Assembly: GCF_016294135.1 (NCBI RefSeq)
Contig: NZ_JAEDCO010000062.1
Coordinates: forward strand, 1 to 5,052
Direction of reading: 5' to 3'
DNA: 5,052 bases
Origin: Methanobrevibacter ruminantium
GTDB lineage: Archaea; Methanobacteriota; Methanobacteria; Methanobacteriales; Methanobacteriaceae
Shown here: positions 1-5,052 of the stretch, one piece after another
Numbering within the stretch: the first letter of the stretch is position 1
Layout: the number at the start of each line of letters is the position of its first letter
Program-made: the position numbers and the translations under genes
Notes under the pieces: model-generated
What the model saw: the letters and a program-made list of their open reading frames with translations, nothing else
Told to the model about the DNA's origin: nothing
Databases searched by the model: none

Positions 1-149
1 CTATTTTAAACTAATTTCTACAATTTTTAAACTATTTTTGCTATTTTTAACTATTAAACAATTAAATTTCTAAGAATTTTAATATTTTAACTATCTAAAA
101 AGTTTAAACTGTTTTGCAAATAGATCTTTAAAATGAGTCATTAGATTTT
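1..149. repeat. Gene-free A/T stretch with short imperfect repeats
   Basis: I see no gene here. The plus strand repeats variants of CTATTTTTAAACTA: at 1-13, 21-36, 41-55 and 82-94, with a shortened copy at 32-40. A perfect 10-bp palindrome, AGTTTAAACT, lies at 101-110. The copies are irregularly spaced and differ by one or two bases, so this looks like low-complexity intergenic DNA rather than an ordered array. It lies beyond the terminator of the flavoprotein gene and may be the flank of a gene outside the window. Confidence 0.4.
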
Positions 150-213
150 AAAAAAAAAGAAAAAAAGAAAAAAGAAGGAAGAAAAAAGAATAAGTTGAAA
201 ATTAAATTTTCAA
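150..213 (-). terminator. Hairpin plus long U/C tract ending the flavoprotein gene
   Basis: An 8-bp perfect inverted repeat (TTGAAAAT at 195-202 and ATTTTCAA at 206-213, 3-nt loop) spans the stop codon at 202-204. Read on the minus strand, it is followed within a few bases by an unbroken 41-nt pyrimidine run (190 down to 150) containing several U5-U9 blocks. Archaeal RNA polymerase terminates on such U-rich runs, so this is a strong candidate terminator. The hairpin may or may not contribute. Confidence 0.6.
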
Positions 214-633
214 ACTGTCTTGGGCTATTTTTACACCTAAATCATAAGCGTCTTTTAAGTCAATGTGGAAGTGTTCCTCTTTCCTTTTAGCTTTCAATTC
301 AGGATCAAATGCATAATTTTCATACTTGGAATAATCTGTAAATTGATAAGTGTCATAAACCTTTAAGGAATGTGGTTTTGAGTAAACATTTTCAAGATTT
401 CCTTCTAAAATTTCAAATATGCTGCTATAAAGAGGAGTGCATATCTCTTCAGTGACATTCATAGTGTAAATCATTCCAATAGGCATTCTTTTAGGAGCAT
501 TGGACTCTCCCCCATAAACAAATGAGGAAAATAAAAACCTTTCAAAAAATGATCTGAGTTCTCCAGTTATCTCACCAAAGTAAATAGGGCTTCCAAATAT
601 GATTCCATCGGAATTCTTCATTTTAGGAAGCAA
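202..633 (-). pseudogene. C-terminal fragment of the flavoprotein gene
   Basis: This 143-codon open frame holds the second part of the flavodoxin fold. The flavin loop GSPIYFGEITG is at fragment residues 14-24, followed by the helix ELRSFFERFLF, the strand GMIYTMNV, and a charged C-terminal helix. Its apparent start is a TTG (633-631) inside the conserved stretch DDLRDLLPKM, which continues upstream in the same frame to about base 660. It is therefore a continuation of the preceding fragment, not a gene with its own start. No Shine-Dalgarno sequence would be expected there. Confidence 0.7.
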
Positions 634-638
634 ATCTC

Positions 639-857
639 TTAAATCGTCTTTGATAGGGCATGGGCATAATACTTTCCACCGATTTTCTTACAATGGAAAC
701 AGGATTTGCATCCTTTGAAATCCAAGTCATAAAGATGAACATTATGAATGTTAATTTCTTCTTCATCATGGTTCTTCTTTAATTCATCAACAATGCCTTG
801 ACTTGCTTTTTCCAATAATTGAGCAGTATTAAATTTCTTTCTTGGGCCACCATTCAC
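639..857 (-). pseudogene. N-terminal fragment of the flavoprotein gene
   Basis: This 72-codon open frame carries the phosphate-loop sequence NGGPRKKFNTAQ and the cysteine cluster GCKSCFHC (fragment residues 49-56). It then runs off-frame into ALSKTI and stops. The apparent GTG start at 857 is more likely the valine of the first beta strand, since the true start appears to be the ATG at 873-871 in another frame. The fragment lacks the flavin-ring loop, so alone it should not bind FMN properly. Confidence 0.7.
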
Positions 858-873
858 TATAAAAAAAATCCAT

Positions 874-917
874 AAAAATCACGTTATAAGTTTTTTTAAA
901 AAATAAATAATACTTCA
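874..917 (-). promoter_or_regulatory. Probable promoter and ribosome site of the flavoprotein gene
   Basis: On the minus strand, GTGAT (882-878) lies 4 nt before the ATG at 873 and matches part of the archaeal Shine-Dalgarno sequence GGAGGTGATC. Further upstream, a TATTATTTA box (912-904) behind the purine-containing TTGAAG would place transcription start near 880, giving a short leader. TATA-like strings are common in such A/T-rich DNA, so the box is tentative. The ribosome site is better supported, and it favours the ATG at 873 over the GTG at 857. Confidence 0.4.
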
Positions 918-941
918 AGAATAATTTTAAAAAATCATTCT
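918..941. promoter_or_regulatory. Imperfect 24-bp palindrome upstream of the flavoprotein gene
   Basis: AGAATAATTTT (918-928) pairs with AAAATCATTCT (931-941) at 10 of 11 positions. The outer half-sites are AGAAT and ATTCT. It sits about 45-68 bases before the ATG at 873, just upstream of the proposed TATA box, where an archaeal activator or repressor could bind. No known operator was recognised, and A/T-rich sequence readily makes partial palindromes. Confidence 0.35.
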
Positions 942-1035
942 CAAAAATAATCCTAAATAATGAAATAAAAAATTAAAGATTAAATTTAAAAATTAATAAT
1001 TAAAATTAAAAATTAAATTGGAGATTCTTAAAATG

Positions 1036-1066
1036 AAAAAAAAGATAAATGAATCAATCATTTATC
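1036..1066 (-). terminator. Hairpin plus U8 terminator of the SIS gene
   Basis: A perfect 9-bp inverted repeat, GATAAATGA (1044-1052) and TCATTTATC (1058-1066), has a 5-nt loop. Read on the minus strand it begins 13 nt after the SIS stop codon and runs directly into eight Ts (1043-1036). This arrangement resembles an intrinsic terminator, and the U-tract alone would suffice in archaea. The rest of the gap down to about 942 is low-complexity sequence with variants of TTAAAAATTA and no gene. Confidence 0.65.
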
Positions 1067-1079
1067 AAAAATTAAAGAA

Positions 1080-2093
1080 TTATTCATATCTTACTTTACC
1101 AATATGTCTTGTACTTCCAGGGTCTTCACCATTGAAGTGTGCCAAATAGTAAACAAACCATTCTAAAGGTATTACAAGTACAAATGGTGCAAGCAATGGA
1201 TTAATGTCTGCATAATCCTTTAGATTATAAATAATTGTTTTAGCTTCCAATTTGTTTTTTGAGAAATTGATAGCTATTTTAGTTAATTCATCACTTTCCA
1301 AATCAGCATTCAAGAATATTAAAGGAACATCCTTTTCAGCCCTTTCAATCAAACCATGTCTGAATTCTGCAGAGTAAAGAGGGCAAGCATGCTTGATAGC
1401 ACCTTCCATCAACATGGTCATAGCTAATTTATATGCAAGACCAAAGTTAACTCCACTTCCTAAGCAATAGAAACCGTCTTCATCCTTAAGCTCTTCAGCA
1501 AGTTTCTTATTCTTTTCTTCTGTGCTTTCCAATAGATTTTCAATCAAATCAGGCATAGCTGCCAATTGATCCAAAATCTCATCAGCCTTTTCATAGCCAG
1601 AAGCAGCAAATAAGATTTGATAAAGACATGCTAATTGGGTAATATAAGTTTTAGTACCGAGAATGGCTGTTTCAGTATTTCCTAATGTAATGACAGGATA
1701 TTTTGCTTCCTTAATCATTGAACTTTCAGGTTCATTGGAAATGGAAACAGTATCAATATTAAATTCATTAGCCCTCCTTAAAGCAGCTAAAGTATCTGCA
1801 GTCTCACCGGACTGGGAAGTGGCTATGAATAATGAATTTTCACCATCAGTCAATTTTTTGTTATAAACAAATTCATAACCTGTGAAAACTTCAATTCTTA
1901 AATCAGATACAGATGCCAATGCATCTCTAATAGAATAACAAGTGGATATGGAACTTCCACAACCAATTAAATAGATAGTATCAACAGATTCGGCTAATTT
2001 AGAAATATTAGCCATATTATCCAATTCAGAAGCAAAAGTCCTTCTTAAAGCTTCTGGTTGTTCCATCATTTCATAATACATCTGATATTTCAT
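1080..2093 (-). CDS. SIS domain protein, GlmS isomerase-like (sugar-phosphate isomerase or deaminase)
   Basis: This 337-residue protein has two SIS (sugar isomerase) lobes and no glutaminase domain. The N-terminus EQPEALRRT (11-19) is typical of GlmS-type proteins. Lobe 1 has IGCGSSIS (43-50), the phosphate-binding SQSGETADTLAALR (93-106) and ETAILGTKTYITQLA (141-155). Lobe 2 has CLGSGVNFGLAYKLA (210-224). The stretch 230-247 aligns without gaps, from memory, with E. coli GlmS 488-505: E230, H235, E243 and H246 match E488, H493, E501 and H504, so the isomerase-type catalytic residues are kept. The C-terminus HIGKVRYE resembles fructosamine-phosphate deglycases (FrlB type), and K333 may play the role of the GlmS tail lysine. 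Likely activities are glucosamine-6-phosphate deaminase (archaeal NagB-II type), a deglycase, or a related amino-/keto-sugar phosphate reaction; the sequence does not decide. The start is supported by GAGGG (2103-2099), 5 nt before the ATG. It is transcribed alone, divergently from the DUF447 gene. Confidence 0.85.
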   Translation of the reverse strand: MKYQMYYEMMEQPEALRRTFASELDNMANISKLAESVDTIYLIGCGSSISTCYSIRDALASVSDLRIEVFTGYEFVYNKKLTDGENSLFIATSQSGETADTLAALRRANEFNIDTVSISNEPESSMIKEAKYPVITLGNTETAILGTKTYITQLACLYQILFAASGYEKADEILDQLAAMPDLIENLLESTEEKNKKLAEELKDEDGFYCLGSGVNFGLAYKLAMTMLMEGAIKHACPLYSAEFRHGLIERAEKDVPLIFLNADLESDELTKIAINFSKNKLEAKTIIYNLKDYADINPLLAPFVLVIPLEWFVYYLAHFNGEDPGSTRHIGKVRYE

Positions 2094-2160
2094 TTAATCC
2101 CTCTATTTTGTTGAAAAATAATTTTTAAAATTACTTGAAAATTTACTTTTAAATATGAGT
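2094..2160 (-). promoter_or_regulatory. Leader and possible promoter of the SIS gene
   Basis: On the minus strand, GAGGG (2103-2099) is a good ribosome site 5 nt before the ATG. A TATTTAAAAG string (2155-2146) is a plausible TATA box that would put transcription start near 2125 with a leader of about 30 nt. The box is one of several A/T-rich possibilities. Confidence 0.35.
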
Positions 2161-2163
2161 AAA

Positions 2164-2227
2164 TTAATTATACTTAATTAATAATGCTAAATTAATTAAT
2201 GTTTATTAATTATGCTTATTAATTATG
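2164..2227. repeat. Cluster of five TTAATTA heptamers in the divergent intergenic region
   Basis: The palindromic heptamer TTAATTA occurs at 2164, 2174, 2192, 2206 and 2219. The last two lie within an exact 12-base direct repeat, TTATTAATTATG, at 2203-2214 and 2216-2227. This is more than expected by chance even at this A/T content. It lies between the two divergent promoters, so it could bind a shared regulator or chromatin protein, or simply be bendable DNA that arose by slippage. Confidence 0.5.
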
Positions 2228-2283
2228 ATTTATTATTTTATTTAGTTAATATATTATATATATAAATTTATTATTTATACTAT

Positions 2284-2367
2284 AAAAAGTTTATATGAGA
2301 AATTATAAAATAAATATAAACAGACTTTAATATTTGGAATTTAGGGTTTAATAGTTAGAATAGAGGT
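2284..2367 (+). promoter_or_regulatory. Possible promoter and ribosome site of the DUF447 gene
   Basis: AAAAAGTTTATATG (2284-2297) resembles an archaeal purine-rich BRE followed by a TATA box. It would start transcription near 2318 and give a leader of about 55 nt. GAGGT at 2363-2367 is a clear Shine-Dalgarno match 5 nt before the ATG at 2373. The ribosome site is well supported; the TATA call is tentative. Confidence 0.4.
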
Positions 2368-2372
2368 AAAGA

Positions 2373-3026
2373 ATGGAAACTGATTTAACTAAAATAGGTA
2401 TGTATAAAGACCAGCAATATGAAGTTATCATCACCACAATAGATAAGGATGGAAACTCAAATGCAGCGCCTTTTGGGCTAAGGGTCTTGGAAGACAATGA
2501 AGTTTTTTTAAGAATTTTTGAAGGTGGAAACACCATTAAAAACATTAAAGACAAAGGGGAATTTATTGTAAATATCACAAATGATCCATTAATGTTTACT
2601 CTCTCAACAACAAATACAATTCCTGAAAAATATCTAACTAGAATCTCTAATAAAACCAAGAACAATGGTGAATTGGCATATTTAACTGATGCTGATGCTT
2701 ATTTCATGTGTGAAGTTAAAAGCTTGAAAACAGGTTTGAGAGAAGATGATATCAAATCAAGCGATGTCAATTTCATCAAATCAGAAGTGGTTGAGCTTAA
2801 TATTAAAAATAAATGCGTTAAACCAATGAATAGGGCAATACATGCATTAATTGAAGCATTGGTAAATTATTCCAGAATAAACATCGTTGATGAAAATACA
2901 CAAAAATATTTCCTTGAAAGATTTTTGGAATCCGAAAGAGTCATTAAAAGAGTGGGAAATGAAAAGGAAAAGGAATCCATTCAAATATTAAAGGAAGATT
3001 TGATAAATCAAGGATTTGAAATTTAA
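2373..3026 (+). CDS. DUF447 family protein (probable FMN-binding split barrel)
   Basis: This 217-residue protein matches the archaeal DUF447 family as I remember it. The N-terminal half reads YEVIITT (16-22), NAAPFGLRV (30-38), LRIFEGGNTIKNI (46-58) and FIVNITNDPLMF (64-75). This is the pattern of a flavin-reductase-like split beta-barrel, in which the NAAPFG region and the following loop would contact FMN. The C-terminal part is helical, with the family-type stretch NRAIHALIEALVNYSRI (153-169) and a charged tail. No signal peptide or membrane segment is visible, so it should be cytosolic. The family is common in methanogens, but I know of no firmly assigned reaction. The ATG is fixed by GAGGT 5 nt upstream. 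It is a single-gene unit, divergent from the SIS gene and convergent with adenine deaminase. The family call is confident; flavin binding is inferred from the fold. Confidence 0.85.
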   Translation: METDLTKIGMYKDQQYEVIITTIDKDGNSNAAPFGLRVLEDNEVFLRIFEGGNTIKNIKDKGEFIVNITNDPLMFTLSTTNTIPEKYLTRISNKTKNNGELAYLTDADAYFMCEVKSLKTGLREDDIKSSDVNFIKSEVVELNIKNKCVKPMNRAIHALIEALVNYSRINIVDENTQKYFLERFLESERVIKRVGNEKEKESIQILKEDLINQGFEI

Positions 3027-3080
3027 AAAAAAGAAAATAAAGAATAATTAAAAAGAATAAATTAAATTTTAATTAAAATT
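3025..3080 (-). terminator. U-tract terminator of adenine deaminase in a convergent gap
   Basis: Between the two convergent stop codons lies a 16-bp perfect palindrome (3065-3080, AATTTTAATTAAAATT). On the minus strand it is followed by several T-runs, the longest being T8 at 3032-3025, which overlaps the DUF447 stop codon. This suits termination of the adenine deaminase transcript. In the plus direction only a T4 run is present, so the DUF447 transcript may end less sharply and overlap the adenine deaminase 3' end. Confidence 0.5.
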
Positions 3081-3086
3081 ATTTAT

Positions 3087-4958
3087 TTAAAAATTATGTA
3101 TTAAATCAATGAATTCAAGCTTATCTGCATCAAACAATCCCTGATTACTTATTTTAAAATGAGGAATTGTAATCAATGCCATAAATGACAATGTTGTAAA
3201 TGGGGATGTTAAATCACATCCTAATTCATTTATTGCTGCACGCATCTTTCTATTTTTATCTGCAACATAATCAATATCCATATTGGACATTAACCCTGCT
3301 ATTGGAAGCTCTAAAACTTCACAAATATCATCTTCAGATGAGTAAGCAACAAGTCCCCCTTGATGTTCTCTGATAATATTAACCACTTTAGCCATATCCT
3401 CACTATTGGTTCCTATAACTAAAATATTATGAGAATCATGTGATACTGATGCTCCGAATGCTCCTTTTTTAAGATTGAATCCTTTAATGAAACCATTAGT
3501 TATATTATTTCCACCATACCTGTTCACAACAGCAATCTTCACAACATCCTTTTTTAAATCCGGTTGGATTACACTATCTAAAACAAGCAATGTTTCTTCA
3601 GATTTTTCTGTAATCAAGGTATTGTCAAAAGCATTGATTGCAAAGACATTGGTTGTCTCATCCATCAATGAATTGGTCCATCTCATTTCCACTTTAGCAT
3701 CAAAATCCTCAGCTTTCACTTCATCCAATACAATGCTAGGCTTAGATTCAATAGCTTCTGTTTCGAATAGGGCTTCGCCATCATCAACTACAAGCTCCCC
3801 ATGAACCCAAACTTTACTTACATTCAAGTTTCGTAAGTCATCAACCAATGCGAAATTTGCAATTCTGCCTTCTTCAATTGCACCACAGTTTAAGCCATAA
3901 TGCTCTGCAGGATTGAATGTAGCCATTTTGATGGCTTCCTTAGGATTGATCTTTAATGAAATTGCTTTTTTTATCACATTATCCAAATGCCCTTTAGACA
4001 GGTCTTCTGCATCAATGCCATCACACACTAAAAGCCCAAATGGTGGAATAGCCATAGCATCATCAATGGTTTCTGCAAGAACTCTCCCTGCCATTTCCTC
4101 TTCAATCAGGTAATTCAACCTATCATCATAATCCAATAGAGCATCCATATTCTTTGCAGAAGATCCTTCCCGAACCATGATTTCCATACCTAACCTTGCC
4201 TTTTCAATAGCTTCTTTAAAGCTGGTGCATTCATGGTCAGTAGTAATGCCGTATGATATGTATTTTTCCAAATCTTCACCAGACAATAATGGAGAGTGAC
4301 CATCAATTGGCTTTCCTAATTTATGAGCGGCTTCTATTTTTCTTAAAGCCTCTTCATCTTCTGCTATAACTCCTGGGACATCCATCATTTCCCCGAGAGC
4401 AACCATTTCATCACGTTTCAGCAATTCTTCAATATCTGAACTTGTAAGTGATGCTCCAGAGCTTTCAAAACTTGTAGCGGGAACACATGATGGAACAGCA
4501 TAATAAAAATCAAATGGCACTTTCTTTCCATCCTCCACCATCCAGTCAATGCCTTCAAGGCCCAAAACATTTGCAATTTCATGAGGATCCGCCACTACAG
4601 AAGTGGTTCCATAAGGCAATACCGCTTTAGCAAAATTGGAAGGGGATAACTTTGAACTTTCAATATGAATATGGGAATCTATTAATCCAGGTATTAAAAT
4701 ACCCTCATAATCCAAGTCAAGTTCATCATCATCGTCAGTGATGATTGGAATGACCTCTTTAAAGAGACCGTCTTCAATAACAATCTCTGCAGGATAAACC
4801 TCTCCAAATTCCACATTCAGATATTTTGCAGTGATTATAAGGTCTCCTTCAAGCTCTTCTGCATCTTCAATGATTATATCTGCAATTTCAATATCATCAA
4901 TACCATCTACAGAGATTATAATTTCATTTCCATCCACATCTATAATTCTTTCATCCAT
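3087..4958 (-). CDS. ade: Adenine deaminase
   Basis: This metal-dependent amidohydrolase converts adenine to hypoxanthine and ammonia in cytosolic purine salvage. The 623-residue sequence carries the family signature throughout. PGLIDSHIHIESS (90-102) supplies metal ligands H96 and H98. YGTTSVVADPHEIANVLG (116-133) is highly typical. FYYAVPSCVPAT (151-162), LGEMM (188-192), GHSPLLSG (220-227) and TTDHECTS (239-246) hold further active-site histidines and acids. The CDG at 312-314 probably gives the catalytic aspartate (D313). The C-terminal domain has GAFGASVSHDSHNILVIG (499-516), LPIAGLMS (551-558) and IPHFKISNQGLFD (598-610). The start ATG is supported by GGTG (4967-4964) 5 nt upstream. The first 40 or so residues are very acidic and precede the usual starting motif by roughly 20 more residues than I expect, making the protein somewhat long for the family. 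No truncation is seen. It stands alone, with a triplet repeat beginning 40 nt before its start. Confidence 0.95.
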   Translation of the reverse strand: MDERIIDVDGNEIIISVDGIDDIEIADIIIEDAEELEGDLIITAKYLNVEFGEVYPAEIVIEDGLFKEVIPIITDDDDELDLDYEGILIPGLIDSHIHIESSKLSPSNFAKAVLPYGTTSVVADPHEIANVLGLEGIDWMVEDGKKVPFDFYYAVPSCVPATSFESSGASLTSSDIEELLKRDEMVALGEMMDVPGVIAEDEEALRKIEAAHKLGKPIDGHSPLLSGEDLEKYISYGITTDHECTSFKEAIEKARLGMEIMVREGSSAKNMDALLDYDDRLNYLIEEEMAGRVLAETIDDAMAIPPFGLLVCDGIDAEDLSKGHLDNVIKKAISLKINPKEAIKMATFNPAEHYGLNCGAIEEGRIANFALVDDLRNLNVSKVWVHGELVVDDGEALFETEAIESKPSIVLDEVKAEDFDAKVEMRWTNSLMDETTNVFAINAFDNTLITEKSEETLLVLDSVIQPDLKKDVVKIAVVNRYGGNNITNGFIKGFNLKKGAFGASVSHDSHNILVIGTNSEDMAKVVNIIREHQGGLVAYSSEDDICEVLELPIAGLMSNMDIDYVADKNRKMRAAINELGCDLTSPFTTLSFMALITIPHFKISNQGLFDADKLEFIDLIHNF

Positions 4959-4998
4959 ATTGACACCAATTGATAAGATTAATTAAAATCGTTAGAAA
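4959..4998 (-). promoter_or_regulatory. Leader of adenine deaminase with ribosome site
   Basis: On the minus strand GGTG (4967-4964) matches the archaeal Shine-Dalgarno core and sits 5 nt before the ATG. The remaining 40-base leader has no fold resembling a purine riboswitch. A TTTTAATTAAT string (4988-4978) is TATA-like, but it lies too close to the ATG for a transcript that includes the ribosome site. The working TATA box is therefore probably further upstream, in or beyond the AAT repeat. Confidence 0.4.

Positions 4999-5052
<54 letters not shown>

Larger units (their letters stand above)
202..873 (-). pseudogene. Flavodoxin/NADPH-dependent FMN reductase-like protein, two frameshifts
   Basis: This is a flavodoxin-fold protein of the NADPH-dependent FMN reductase/iron-sulfur flavoprotein type, expected to be a cytosolic FMN-binding redox protein. 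The gene is broken into two reading frames. Removing one T from a T8 run (861-868) lets an ATG at 873-871 read MDFFIVNGGPRKKFNT, the family's first strand and phosphate loop. Adding one base between 661 and 660 restores CPIKDDLRDLLPKM and joins the second frame. The restored product is 223 residues, about normal for the family. It would have the FMN phosphate loop at 7-16, cysteines at 55, 58, 61 and 72 (C-X2-C-X2-C-X10-C), and a GSPIYFGEITG flavin loop near 94-104. The phosphate loop reads NGGPRK where the family usually has NGSPRK. A GTGAT Shine-Dalgarno piece (882-878) precedes the ATG by 4 nt. Whether this is true decay or sequencing error cannot be decided here. The family assignment is firm; the substrate is unknown. 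Confidence 0.8.

Noticed and set aside
1..110. Possible CRISPR-like repeats
   Set aside because: The copies are short, imperfect, irregularly spaced and without unique spacers.
639..873. Programmed ribosomal frameshifting in the flavoprotein gene
   Set aside because: Two shifts of opposite direction would be needed, and the second site has no slippery heptamer. Mutation or sequencing error is simpler.
1663..1866. Open frame on the plus strand inside the SIS gene
   Set aside because: It is antisense to a well-supported coding region and its translation shows no recognisable domain.
2348..2665. Hydrophobic open frame on the minus strand over the DUF447 gene
   Set aside because: It is antisense to a clear family match that has a good ribosome site. 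Its hydrophobicity is a by-product of reading the complement.
202..3026. A joint flavin redox system of the flavoprotein and DUF447 genes
   Set aside because: They are on opposite strands, separated by the SIS gene and independent terminators, and one is frameshifted.
3475..4113. Two plus-strand open frames (3475-3804 and 3913-4113) inside adenine deaminase
   Set aside because: Both are Ser/Leu-rich complements of a strongly conserved enzyme, with no domain of their own.
4959..4998. Purine riboswitch before adenine deaminase
   Set aside because: The leader is only about 40 bases to the triplet repeat and shows no three-way junction or conserved core; known purine riboswitches are bacterial.

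Overview
The window is very A+T-rich, with intergenic stretches that are almost pure A/T. It carries an archaeal, methanogen-like gene set: a DUF447 family protein, an archaeal-type adenine deaminase and a stand-alone two-lobed SIS sugar-phosphate protein. Shine-Dalgarno pieces (GAGGT, GGTG, GTGAT) sit 4-5 nt before the starts, and U-rich tracts follow the stop codons. I infer Methanobacteriales, most likely Methanobrevibacter or a close relative such as Methanosphaera. This rests on protein content and base composition, because no rRNA marker is present.

Layout. Bases 1-201 hold no gene: a repetitive A/T stretch, then a long purine run that reads as a U/C-rich terminator on the minus strand. 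Bases 202-873 (minus) are a flavodoxin/NADPH-dependent FMN reductase-like gene broken by two single-base frameshifts. Bases 874-1079 hold its presumed promoter, an imperfect palindrome, and a hairpin plus U8 terminator belonging to the next gene. Bases 1080-2093 (minus) encode a GlmS-isomerase-like SIS protein. Bases 2094-2372 form a divergent intergenic region with five copies of the palindromic heptamer TTAATTA. Bases 2373-3026 (plus) encode a DUF447 protein. A 60-base convergent gap with U-tracts separates it from adenine deaminase (3087-4958, minus). The window ends in 18 perfect AAT triplets (4999-5052), just upstream of the adenine deaminase start.

How the genes relate. Each gene appears to be its own transcription unit, with its own leader and terminator, so I see no multigene system. 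Adenine deaminase serves purine salvage (adenine to hypoxanthine). The SIS protein probably acts on an amino- or keto-sugar phosphate. The DUF447 and flavodoxin-like proteins are both expected to bind FMN, but nothing ties them into one pathway. The points most worth checking are the doubly frameshifted flavoprotein, the triplet repeat over the expected adenine deaminase promoter, and the clustered TTAATTA heptamers. I found no convincing undescribed system.
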